DNA of 64,000 nucleotides, from assembly GCF_027922165.1 (NCBI RefSeq), contig NZ_BSFD01000001.1:142883-206882 (forward strand). The letters are read 5' to 3'. The notes beneath the pieces were generated by a model. It did no database searches. It was given only the letters and a program-made list of their open reading frames with translations, and was not told the DNA's origin. The stretch is from Brevundimonas intermedia (GTDB taxonomy: Bacteria > Pseudomonadota > Alphaproteobacteria > Caulobacterales > Caulobacteraceae). Shown here piece after piece: positions 10,741-18,251 of the stretch; within the stretch, counting starts at the first letter, position 1; every line of letters begins with the position of its first letter. Both the position numbers and the translations under genes were made by a program.

Positions 10741-12156
10741 TTAGCGGGGCCCGCTCCAGACGTAGGTCGCGGCGCTTGCCGGCGGCAAGGCGACCGCAGC
10801 CCTCAGCCGGTCTTCACCGATTTCGAACCGCGCCTCGGCGTCAGACGCGTTGAGAACCACCAGCACACGCCGGCCGTCGGGATTGACGAAGCCGACCGCC
10901 TCAAGCCCCTCCGGTTTCGAGATGGCGACGCGGCGCGCGCCCTGGCGTACGAACCGGCTGGCATGCCCGAAGGCATAGTATTCCTGGTTTCTCTCAACCG
11001 CGCCCGTGCGACTGTCGATCGTGACCACGCCACGGCAGTCGCCGCATCCACCGGCGTGAGGGCCATGATTCTCGTCCAGGGCGATGTTCCACATCAGCAC
11101 GCCGCGCGCATGGTTTTCGACCGCGCCGATGATCAGGGTCTTCATCGTCCAGACGAAGCTGTCCTTAAAGCCGGGCGCCCAGTCGCCGCCCGAACACTCG
11201 GTGAAGAAAACATCCTTGTCGGGATGGGAATCGAATACCCGGGACTGGACGGCCACGTCGCCGGCGTAGCAATGCCAGGCCACGCCGGACACATAGGTCC
11301 GCGCAGTGGGGTCGTTCAGCACGCCCAGGGGCTGCTCCGGCTTGTCCCAGTTGTGATCCCAGTCGAGGATCTTCGTTTCCAGACCGTGCTGTTGCAGTCG
11401 GGGTCCCAGGTCGCGGCCGATAAAGCGCGCCCTGCCCTCGGCGCCCCAGCGCATGCCGGGATAGGAATCCGGCTCGAAGTCCGGCTCGTTCTGGATGCTG
11501 ATATAGTCGGTGGGGACGCCCTCGGCTGCGGCTGCCGAGATATAGCGGGTCAGATAGTCGGCGTAGGTGGAATAGTATTCCGGCTTCAGTTCACCCTGGA
11601 TCATCGACCCCGTGGTCTTCATCCAGCCCGGCGCGCTCCAGGGCGTGGCCATCACCTTGAGTTCGGGATTGATCGCCAGCGCCTGGCGCACCGTCGGAAA
11701 GACCTCGGCCGCCATCGGTGCAACCGAAAAGCCGGCCAGCGACAGATCTTCGGCGTCCGCCAGACTGTAATGGCTCAACGAGAAATCCGACGCCCCGATC
11801 GTCACCCGCGTGAAATCAAAGCCTAGGCCGCCGTTCTCCCGTCCGAACAGATCGCGGAGCAGGGCGTCGCGCTGCTGCCTCGTCATCCGGGCCTGGATCA
11901 GATGCGCCGTCGCATCCGTCACGGCAGCGCCGAATCCAACCATGGTTTGAAGCGGCGCATCCGGATCAAGCAGAACCGTCGGCGAAGCCGTGCCCGCGAC
12001 CTCGGCTTTCATCACCAGCCGCTGGGGCGAAAGCAGTTGCGACTGGTCGCCCGACGTCACCCAGGCACGGTCCGGCGCCGACGCGCATCCGGCGGCGGCG
12101 AGCGTGGCCAAAGCCAGGACGCAAGCTTTCGCCCGCAGTCGATCCCGTCGTTTCAT
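10741..12156 (-). CDS. Glycoside hydrolase family 30 (glucosylceramidase / endo-beta-1,6-glucanase type)
   Basis: The 471-aa protein starts with a signal sequence and a cysteine in a lipobox-like context (LAAAGC). The barrel carries the acid/base glutamate in IQNEPDFEP (E224) and the nucleophile in FFTECSGG (E320); WSAPGWMK and MWNIALDENHGP are typical of GH30. The C-terminal beta domain ends the protein. Members hydrolyse beta-1,6-glucan or glucosylceramides; with a GH3 enzyme and a glycan receptor next door, a beta-1,6- or mixed beta-glucan is the likeliest target. The start has a strong GGGAGG ribosome site, and a LacI operator sits 41 bases upstream. Confidence 0.9.
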   Translation of the reverse strand: MKRRDRLRAKACVLALATLAAAGCASAPDRAWVTSGDQSQLLSPQRLVMKAEVAGTASPTVLLDPDAPLQTMVGFGAAVTDATAHLIQARMTRQQRDALLRDLFGRENGGLGFDFTRVTIGASDFSLSHYSLADAEDLSLAGFSVAPMAAEVFPTVRQALAINPELKVMATPWSAPGWMKTTGSMIQGELKPEYYSTYADYLTRYISAAAAEGVPTDYISIQNEPDFEPDSYPGMRWGAEGRARFIGRDLGPRLQQHGLETKILDWDHNWDKPEQPLGVLNDPTARTYVSGVAWHCYAGDVAVQSRVFDSHPDKDVFFTECSGGDWAPGFKDSFVWTMKTLIIGAVENHARGVLMWNIALDENHGPHAGGCGDCRGVVTIDSRTGAVERNQEYYAFGHASRFVRQGARRVAISKPEGLEAVGFVNPDGRRVLVVLNASDAEARFEIGEDRLRAAVALPPASAATYVWSGPR

Positions 12157-12196
12157 GCTTTCCTCCCTGCGGACGTCTCAGACGCGCCCTTAAAAT

Positions 12197-12210
12197 TGGA
12201 AGCGCTTCCA
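12197..12210. promoter_or_regulatory. LacI-family operator upstream of GH30
   Basis: The 14-bp palindrome TGGAAGCGCTTCCA is identical to the core of the operator at 10688. It lies between the GH30 gene and the lacI-type gene, so the same repressor probably controls both. Confidence 0.85.
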
Positions 12211-12249
12211 TAATGGCGCCGCGAGCGAGGTCGTCAAGCGTCTGCGTCG

Positions 12250-13290
12250 TTACACGTGCCAGGCGCCGGCGGATTCCCGCACGACAACAGCGTGTGGCAG
12301 GGTCCGGAACGTCCAGTCCCCGGCAGCCCCGGTGATTCGCTCCGACACCAGTCGCACAGCCTCACCACCCATGGCCTTCAGCGGCTGATGGACGGTGGTC
12401 AGTGGCGGCCAGACAATGGCGGACACGGGCGTGTCGTCGAAACCGGAGATCGACAGGTCGCCCGGCACCTGCAAGCCCCTGGCGTGAGCGACCGACAGCG
12501 CCCCTGCCGCCATGTCGTCATTGGCGCAGATCAGCGCCGTGGGACGGGGTGACAGCTCCAGCATGCGCGCGGCGATCAAACCGCCCGACCGGAAGGTGAA
12601 GTCCCCGTGCTCCACCCGAAGGGCGTCGTCGGCCAGTCCCATCTGCCGCATCGCCCGTCTGACCCCGTCCAGCCGGCTTTCAGCCGACAAGTGCCCAGGG
12701 ATGCCGCCGAGATAGGCAAGATGGCGATGGCCGAGCCCCAGCAGATACTGCGCAATGTCGCACCCGCCAGCCTCGTCGTCGATGCCGACCGCATCGACCA
12801 GGCCCCGCCCGCCGCCGCCCGGCGAGATGGCGGCCAGATGCACGCCGCGGGCCCGCAGTTGCTGGATCAGGTCGGCGTTGTCCGAAAAGGGCGGCGTCAG
12901 GATCACCCCCTGACATCTCTGGTTCATCGCGATATCGATGACCTGCTGAACCGCCTCTGGGTGGTGCTGGGGCACATGACGCGTAATCAGCTGAAAACCC
13001 GACTGGAGACATTCGCGCACCGCCCCCAGCTCCAGCGCCGAAGCGTAAAAGGAGTTGGGCTCGGCATCCAGGTCGGACGCGAGAACCAGAGCCAACACCC
13101 GGCTGCCGCCTCCCGCCAGGGACCGCGCCTGCGGATTGACGCGATAGTCCAACGTCTGCACCGCCTCCAGCACCTTGCGCCGCACCGGCTCCCGGACATT
13201 CGGGCCGCCGTTAAGCACGCGCGAGACGGTCGTCCGACCCACGCCCGACAGACGCGCCACATCATCAATCGTGGGCTTTCTGGCCGACAT
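12250..13290 (-). CDS. LacI-family transcriptional regulator
   Basis: The 346-aa protein has the N-terminal LacI helix-turn-helix and hinge (TIDDVARLSGVGRTTVSRVL, then RRKVLEAVQTLDYRVN) and a periplasmic-binding-protein-like sensor domain (ICANDDMAAGAL, ISGFDDTPVS). The ATG at 13290 follows GGAGAA and matches the usual LacI N-terminus; two upstream starts are less likely. It is probably the repressor that binds the two palindromes at 10688 and 12197 and is released by a sugar, likely a glucan oligosaccharide. The effector is inferred from context only. Confidence 0.92.
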   Translation of the reverse strand: MSARKPTIDDVARLSGVGRTTVSRVLNGGPNVREPVRRKVLEAVQTLDYRVNPQARSLAGGGSRVLALVLASDLDAEPNSFYASALELGAVRECLQSGFQLITRHVPQHHPEAVQQVIDIAMNQRCQGVILTPPFSDNADLIQQLRARGVHLAAISPGGGGRGLVDAVGIDDEAGGCDIAQYLLGLGHRHLAYLGGIPGHLSAESRLDGVRRAMRQMGLADDALRVEHGDFTFRSGGLIAARMLELSPRPTALICANDDMAAGALSVAHARGLQVPGDLSISGFDDTPVSAIVWPPLTTVHQPLKAMGGEAVRLVSERITGAAGDWTFRTLPHAVVVRESAGAWHV

Positions 13291-13588
13291 GCCGTTCTCC
13301 GGTCTCCACATGATCTCTGGATGACCCATGGGGTCGGCGGCCGCAAGGACTAGCGGACTTCTGCTTTGCTAGTGTCCACTCCTCAGAACCGTGACGCTGA
13401 AGCAGATCCTGGCGATTGCCAGCTCCCTAAGCCACACGTTTCGAACACGCGACACCCCAAGGCTGACGCAGATCGTGCAGATCAGAACGAGCATTTCGGC
13501 CCGGCGACGCCAGACGAGATGTTGTCGGCGATCACCACAAAGTTGCCCACGAAGCGGCGGTCCGACGCGGTCCTGTGCATTGAGGATT
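13291..13588. other. Gene-poor segment between lacI and the IS30 remnant
   Basis: Short frames exist on both strands, but none has a recognisable family, a ribosome site or an operon context. The segment may be debris from the adjacent insertion-sequence decay. I see no terminator or operator here. Confidence 0.4.
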
Positions 13589-14218
13589 TCATAGGCGCCG
13601 CTTCAGGCTGGCGTGCCTTGAGCGACGGATGGTCCGCCGGGCCCTGAGGTGATCCGCCGCTCCTTCCTCCGCACCCCCTCGGGTCTGGATGAACAGGCTG
13701 CGGTAGATGGTTTCGTGCGACACCTGATTGTGCGGCTCCCCGGGCCAGATGCGCTTGAGCCAGCCGGCGATCTGCTCGGGCGACCAGTTCCGCCGCAGCT
13801 TGGCCGATACTGTCCGCGCCAGGGCGGGTCGGCAAGCCAGCTTGCAGCGTTTCGGACGCAAGGCCCGGTCCCAGGCCGCCTGTTCAGAGCTTGTCGCGCG
13901 ATAGCGTTCCGGTCCGCCGTTGCGCAGAACCTCGCGGCTGATCGTCGAGGGCGACCGTCCCAGCAATCGCGCGATGCCCCGCAGCGAGCAGCGGAGGCTG
14001 AGCCCTCGAGATATTTCCTCGCGCCCACCTAGACTGAGCGCCCGATCCGCCCGCTTCCGATCTGGCGGGCGGATGCCGCCGAGTAATAGATCCGCCGCCG
14101 CCGCTTCATGATCCACGCTCCATCTCCCAAGGAAAAGTAGCGTGTTGCGTTCACCCGTTGAGCCCACCACGCATCCGCGCCACGGCCCACAAAGCAGGCG
14201 GGAAGGGCGCGGAAACAC
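13589..14218 (-). pseudogene. IS30-family transposase remnant (N-terminal part only)
   Basis: The frame encodes the IS30 N-terminal helix-turn-helix (CSLRGIARLLGRSPSTISREV, then NGGPERYRA) and the following conserved segments WSPEQIAGWLK and VSHETIYRSLF. It ends after HASLKRRL. Intact IS30 transposases continue for roughly another 200 residues with the DDE catalytic domain, which is missing, so the enzyme should be inactive. The stretch after SLFIQTRG reads poorly in this frame and better-looking residues appear in a neighbouring frame, which hints at indels. The start is arbitrary, since the N-terminal 60 residues do not look like the family. Confidence 0.75.
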
Positions 14219-14233
14219 CCTTCCCCAATTGGG

Positions 14234-14833
14234 TTACTGCTCCTTCTTGAACATGTTCTGGAAGATGAGCGGGCCCCAAGTGGGACCGCGGGCGTGGACG
14301 AGCGCGCCGCCCTCGTCGAACCGCCCCAGATTGACGGGGGCGAAGCCGAGCTGTTTGGCCAGGGCCGCCACGGGCGCGACAGCGTCTTCGTCGTCGCTCG
14401 CGAGGAAGACGACGCGATGTCCCCCCGGAACGACGGGATCCGCCGCAAGGGCGGAGGCGCCCAGGTGGTTGAACCCCTTCACGACCTTGGCTCCGGCATA
14501 GAGCTTGGCGACGAAGGCTGAAGACAGCAATCCGTCCATCTCCTCCAGTGGCGCCTGCGAGTTCGTAACGTCCACCAGGGTCTTGCCTTTCCAGCTCGGC
14601 AGAGCCTTGGCGACATCGCGATGAGACTCCGAACGCACCGCCAGGAAGATTGTGTCGGCCTTCAGCGCCTCTTGCAGGGAGGTGGCGACGATGGTCGGGC
14701 CGATCGCCCTTGCCTGCGGGGCGAGAACCTCAGGCGGGTTGCGGCTGGCGACCGCCACCTCGATGCTGTGGCGCGCGAAAGCGTGAGCGAGGGCCTGGCC
14801 GATCTTGCCGAACCCTATGATCGCGTAGCTCAT
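14234..14833 (-). CDS. NADPH-dependent F420 reductase-like oxidoreductase (NADP_oxidored family)
   Basis: The 199-aa protein starts with a Rossmann fold (MSYAIIGFGKIGQALAHAF), continues with a typical ASRNPPE phosphate-binding turn and the TLVDVTNSQ segment, and contains VKGFNHLGA. Proteins of this family bind NADP(H) and reduce or oxidise small molecules; most in organisms without F420 have unknown substrates. AGGAGA precedes the start. It lies 51 bases downstream of a short-chain dehydrogenase on the same strand, and both are divergent from a LysR gene. The physiological substrate is not evident. Confidence 0.8.
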   Translation of the reverse strand: MSYAIIGFGKIGQALAHAFARHSIEVAVASRNPPEVLAPQARAIGPTIVATSLQEALKADTIFLAVRSESHRDVAKALPSWKGKTLVDVTNSQAPLEEMDGLLSSAFVAKLYAGAKVVKGFNHLGASALAADPVVPGGHRVVFLASDDEDAVAPVAALAKQLGFAPVNLGRFDEGGALVHARGPTWGPLIFQNMFKKEQ

Positions 14834-14884
14834 GATGTGTCTCCTGAGATGATGGATCCGCTGCTCGGCCGATCCAGGACAAGG

Positions 14885-15619
14885 TCAGATGGCTGAGAAG
14901 CCGCCGTCGACGGCCAGCTCCACGCCGTTCACGAAGCTGGAATCGTCCGAGGCCAGAAACAGCGCGGCCGCGGCGATTTCCTCGGGACGTCCCATCGTTC
15001 CCCGCGGGATCAGGGACTCGAACATCTGCTTGGCCTCCGGGGTGAGGACCTGATCCTGCATTGGCGTGGCGATCGGCCCCGGGTGCAGCACGTTCACCCG
15101 GATGTTCCGGGCCTTCAACTCGTTAAGCCAGCCGCGGGCCAAGGCGTGGAGGGCCGCCTTGCTGGCCGCGTAGACGCTGTAGCCTGGGAACCCTTTGATC
15201 GAGGCCACAGACCCCGTCATGAATATGGAACCGCCGTCGTTGAACAGGGGCAAGGCCTTCTGCACGGTGAAGAGCGTGCCGCGCGCGTTCAGACCAAAGA
15301 TCGTGTCGAAGTGCTGTTCGGTGATCTCACCAAGCGGCGCGGCTTCGCCCCAGCCGGCGCTTGCGTAGAGCACGTCGATCCTACCCTTCTCGCGCTTGAC
15401 CGTTTCGAACAGGCGGTCGAGGTCGTCGAGATTGGCCGCGTCGCCGCGCACGCCCGTGACGTTCCGGCCGATCGCCTTCACCGCGTCGTCCAGCGCGTCC
15501 TGACGGCGGCCGGTGATGAAGACGTACGCCCCTTCCTCCACGAAGCGTTTGGCGCTGGCCAGCGCCATGCCGCTCGTCGCGCCCGTGACGACCGCCACCT
15601 TGCCTTCAAGCTTGCCCAT
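14885..15619 (-). CDS. Short-chain dehydrogenase/reductase
   Basis: The 244-aa protein is a classical SDR. It has a cofactor motif TGATSGM near residue 12 (Met replaces the usual Ile), GDAANLDDL for the adenine site, the catalytic Tyr/Lys in YSVYAASKAAL, and the C-terminal NGVELAVDGGF. The ATG at 15619 follows AAGGAAAG; a longer frame upstream lacks family similarity. It is likely the first gene of a two-gene operon with the NADP oxidoreductase, regulated by the divergent LysR protein. Substrate unknown. Confidence 0.88.
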   Translation of the reverse strand: MGKLEGKVAVVTGATSGMALASAKRFVEEGAYVFITGRRQDALDDAVKAIGRNVTGVRGDAANLDDLDRLFETVKREKGRIDVLYASAGWGEAAPLGEITEQHFDTIFGLNARGTLFTVQKALPLFNDGGSIFMTGSVASIKGFPGYSVYAASKAALHALARGWLNELKARNIRVNVLHPGPIATPMQDQVLTPEAKQMFESLIPRGTMGRPEEIAAAALFLASDDSSFVNGVELAVDGGFSAI

Positions 15620-15811
15620 GATCTTTCCTTTCGGGTTCCGTTTGGCCGCCAGGGGCGGTCCGACAGCCTCGAAGTAGGTCTGGCATAGGCCGGCGTTCAG
15701 TGCGGAGCGGCGCACATCGGTGGTGCGGAAACAATCCGGACGGCAAATGGATGACGCAGGAGGTGGCGACGCGAGCCTTGAAACTCGCGCGCTGAGGTGC
15801 AGGATCGCACC

Positions 15812-16711
15812 ATGGCTTCAATCGACTGGGACGATGTTCGTTACTTTCTCGCCGTCGGGCGAGGCGGCTCGGTAAGAGCCGCCGCCGAACGCCTTGGCGT
15901 GAACCACGCCACTGTGCTCAGACGCATCGCCCAGATGGAGCAACGGCTTGGGGTGCAGGTGTTCGAAAAGCGGCCCTCGGGCTACCGCCTGACGGCGGCG
16001 GGGGAGGAGGTCGTCGAATTCGCCGAACAGATGGAAGCGTCGTCCCACCGACTGGAGGCGCGCGTCTTCGGCCGCGACCAGAGCGCGCGCGGTCTTCTGC
16101 GGATTACGGTGCCGCCATTCCTGGCCGATCTTCTAATGCCGGACCTGGCAGACTTCGCCCAACGGCATCCGGATATCGAGATCGAGATCCTGTCGACGGG
16201 CGAAGTCGCGAACCTGACCAACCGTGAAGCCGATGTGGCGATCCGCTTCGTCGTTGATCGCAAGACCCTGCCACTCAATTTGCATGGCCTGATGGGACCG
16301 CAGCTGGCCGGCGGCGTCTACGTGTCACGCGATCTGCTGGCCAGATGGCGCGTCGGCGCGACCGGGCCGATCAGGCCGATCGTCATCAATGATCGTGGCG
16401 TCCCGGACTGGGCCAGCGCGGGCGAGATAAAGGCGACGGGTGCGCCTTTCAGGGCTCCCGACGCGGAGGTACAGCTCGCGGCGGTCCGGCAAGGACTCGG
16501 GATGACAAGGCTGCCGTGCTTCGTCGGCGACGCCGACCCCATGCTGACGAGGGCGCCGGGCGTCGCGCCACGCCTGAATGGCGCGCTTTGGATTCTCACC
16601 CAAGGCGAGACGCGCAACACCAAGCGCGTCAGGCTCTTCATCGACTTCGTGTCCCAAAGGCTGGCCGGCCGCGCGCCGCTTCTCATGGGGTCGTCGGCGC
16701 CGGACGAGTGA
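15812..16711 (+). CDS. LysR-family transcriptional regulator
   Basis: The 299-aa protein has the LysR winged helix-turn-helix (DDVRYFLAVGRGGSVRAAAE, then VLRRIAQMEQRLG) and a substrate-binding domain beginning near residue 90 (GLLRITVPPFLADLL). The ATG at 15812 is preferred to a GTG at 15797. It is divergent from the SDR/oxidoreductase pair, with 192 bases between them, the classical LysR arrangement for controlling the opposite operon. This is the last gene before the island's left boundary. Confidence 0.9.
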   Translation: MASIDWDDVRYFLAVGRGGSVRAAAERLGVNHATVLRRIAQMEQRLGVQVFEKRPSGYRLTAAGEEVVEFAEQMEASSHRLEARVFGRDQSARGLLRITVPPFLADLLMPDLADFAQRHPDIEIEILSTGEVANLTNREADVAIRFVVDRKTLPLNLHGLMGPQLAGGVYVSRDLLARWRVGATGPIRPIVINDRGVPDWASAGEIKATGAPFRAPDAEVQLAAVRQGLGMTRLPCFVGDADPMLTRAPGVAPRLNGALWILTQGETRNTKRVRLFIDFVSQRLAGRAPLLMGSSAPDE

Positions 16712-17145
16712 TGCGCGGCAAGATCTTACCACGCTGAATGTCTCGTTTCCCGGAGCGCAGCCAACTTCTACTGCTGGCGCTTACGCGACCTTCGCAGGGG
16801 ACCGTCGATCCCGTTTCTGGTAAGCTCCCGGGCAGGCCGGAAATCGCTCGCGATTTCCGGCGCTGTGGCGACCCTACGGTGACACGGGGTTCTTCCGCTT
16901 CATGTTGGAGTAGAATTCACCAGTGATTAGGGGCTTATCGCAACGGATAATGCGTTCTCAGCTTCCTCGACTGGGAAGTCTGATATCCCCGACCGGCTGC
17001 TCAGACGTCTCCTTCAGCGCACCGCGTATGAACAAGCCTGAAACGTCCTGAACAGCCCTTAGAAGCAAAATGCAGGCGCAAAGCCGTTGGCGGGCGTGTT
17101 GGTGGGCAAACCCCTGCCGCTACCAAAAAACTGCTTAAAAACAAT
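16712..17145. other. Non-coding chromosomal flank left of the island
   Basis: About 430 bases without a convincing gene. The one clear structure is the near-perfect 26-bp palindrome listed separately. Reading frames here are broken by stops, so if this is gene debris I cannot name it. Confidence 0.5.
16836..16861. repeat. 26-bp palindrome (12-bp arms, 2-base centre)
   Basis: Arms GCCGGAAATCGC and GCGATTTCCGGC flank TC. It has no T-run for a terminator. It lies 124 bases after the LysR gene and 285 bases before the island repeat. Function unknown; it may be a DNA-binding site or a mobile-element end. Confidence 0.6.
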
Positions 17146-17165
17146 GTGGGTGGCGGACAGAGAGG
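17146..17165. repeat. attL-type direct repeat: left end of genomic island
   Basis: The 20-mer GTGGGTGGCGGACAGAGAGG recurs exactly at 38457-38476, where it covers the 3' end of tRNA-Ser. The following bases are a degenerate copy of the T-arm sequence. With an integrase next to the other copy, this marks the far end of an element inserted at the tRNA. Confidence 0.85.
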
Positions 17166-17280
17166 AAGTCGTTTCCTCTCGTGAATTCAATGCCTTGCTT
17201 CGTCTAACGGGGTATAGGACGCATATTGAAATCCCTAGGGATTTTTCCCGTTTGGCTAACCCCTCGGGACGCATCTGGAC

Positions 17281-17349
17281 CACGAAAAACCCCGCCAGCG
17301 TTGCAGCGCTCGGCGGGGTTCGAATGGGCTTGGCACAACACTCAAGGCC
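17281..17349 (-). ncRNA. Candidate small antisense RNA ahead of the HTH/replication gene
   Basis: A strong terminator (17288-17320) on the minus strand has no minus-strand gene to end. About 60 bases upstream of it are TTGCGA (17384-17379) and TAAGAT (17361-17356) separated by 17 bases, each a 4/6 match to a sigma-70 promoter. Together they would give an RNA of roughly 70 bases complementary to the leader of the gene at 17401. Plasmid and phage replication genes are often controlled this way. Both elements are seen; the transcript is inferred. Confidence 0.35.
17288..17320 (-). terminator. Rho-independent terminator, minus strand
   Basis: AACCCCGCC pairs with GGCGGGGTT, with an inner AGCG/CGCT extension and a short loop. 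On the minus strand the stem runs into TTTTTCGTG. On the plus strand no T-run follows. Confidence 0.7.
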
Positions 17350-17400
17350 GCAGGCATCTTACCCCCTGCCCTACCCGGTCGCAACGTCGGAGGTTCGCTC

Positions 17401-18141
17401 ATGAGCCGCCGCCTCGCCCCCGAGAACTTCGTCGCCGAAAAACTGGCCTGGCATCAGCGGATCGCCAGCGACCCCAAGATCAGCCTCCAGGCTAAGGCCG
17501 TCGCCGGCTTCATCCTTCACGACCTGAACCCCTGCGAGGGCGGCGCCTGGCGCGGCCAGGAGAGCATGGCGGCCAGCCTGGGCGTCAGCCCCCGCCAACT
17601 GCGCCGCCTGCTCGAAGAGCTTCAGGCCGCCGACTATTTGGAGGTCGAGGTCCGCCGAGGACGCGGCCGCACCAACATCTGCCGCGCAACCTTGCCCGGC
17701 GAAACGGCCGAGGCGCCGCAAAACCGGTCATCGGCGACCGATCAAACCCACGAAAAGCGGACGCAGGCGACCGCTCAAACGCCGGAAAACCGGACATCAG
17801 CGACACGAAAACCGGTCACCGGTGACCGACAATACCTTTATGAACCCATTAAAAGATTTCGCGCCGCCGAAAGCCGACGACTAGATGGCGGCACCGGGAC
17901 GCGGGCGCGGCTCATCCCGTTCGCCCAGACCGAGATACGCAAGGCGGTTGTCCAGATCGCAGGGGAAGGCGCGGCGGTAAGCTATCTGGATCACGCCAGA
18001 TGGGAGCCCGACGAACGACGCATCCTCTGCACGAGCCCTACAGCCTTTGCCCGATTGACGGATCTCGTCGGCCGTCCGCTCGCAATGAGGGGCGTGTCCA
18101 TCGCATTGCAGCCCTGTGGACCCCGGCAGCTCGCGGCTTGA
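17401..18141 (+). CDS. Helix-turn-helix protein, possible phage/plasmid-type replication initiator
   Basis: The 246-aa protein has an N-terminal winged-helix region (about 20-100; RGQESMAASLGVSPRQLRRLLEEL) like those in replication-initiator and phage replication proteins. A low-complexity middle holds three near-repeats of the type ENRTSAT (about 107-136), and a C-terminal domain of unknown fold contains WEPDERRILCTSPTAFARL. GGAGG lies eight bases before the ATG. It is the first gene inside the island's left end. The repeats are also conserved as DNA in another frame, which suggests an origin-like site inside the gene. The replication role is an inference; a transcription regulator is the alternative. 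Confidence 0.55.
   Translation: MSRRLAPENFVAEKLAWHQRIASDPKISLQAKAVAGFILHDLNPCEGGAWRGQESMAASLGVSPRQLRRLLEELQAADYLEVEVRRGRGRTNICRATLPGETAEAPQNRSSATDQTHEKRTQATAQTPENRTSATRKPVTGDRQYLYEPIKRFRAAESRRLDGGTGTRARLIPFAQTEIRKAVVQIAGEGAAVSYLDHARWEPDERRILCTSPTAFARLTDLVGRPLAMRGVSIALQPCGPRQLAA
17720..17827 (+). repeat. Four iteron-like repeats inside the HTH gene
   Basis: Copies related to AAAACCGGWCATCRGCGAC start at 17720, 17753, 17786 and 17808. The spacings are 33, 33 and 22 bases, all multiples of about one or more helical turns. The fourth copy is in a different reading frame from the first three, so protein-level repetition cannot explain it. Confidence 0.65.
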
Positions 18142-18151
18142 TCGAGAGGCA

Positions 18152-18180
18152 TGCGGCGAATAAACCCGACATTCACCGCA
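18152..18180. promoter_or_regulatory. Inverted-repeat operator 1 upstream of fic
   Basis: TGCGGCGAAT, nine bases, ATTCACCGCA: an inverted repeat with one mismatch. The same 10-base half-sites with the same spacing recur 56 bases downstream. Confidence 0.7.
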
Positions 18181-18207
18181 CAACTTGCGTCAATTATGAC
18201 TTGCCCT

Positions 18208-18236
18208 TGCGGCGAATAGCCTACACATTCACCGCA
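18208..18236. promoter_or_regulatory. Inverted-repeat operator 2 upstream of fic
   Basis: Both half-sites are identical to those at 18152-18180. A weaker third copy (GCGGCAAAT, nine bases, ATTCAC) overlaps the fic start codon at 18243-18266. The array points to tight, probably autogenous, control of fic. Confidence 0.7.
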
Positions 18237-18251
18237 GAAAGCGCGGCAAAT

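Noticed and set aside
18152..18236. CRISPR-like repeat pair
   Set aside because: Only two full copies (and a weak third), each internally an inverted repeat with a constant 9-base centre, directly at a gene start; this is an operator array. No cas genes are present.
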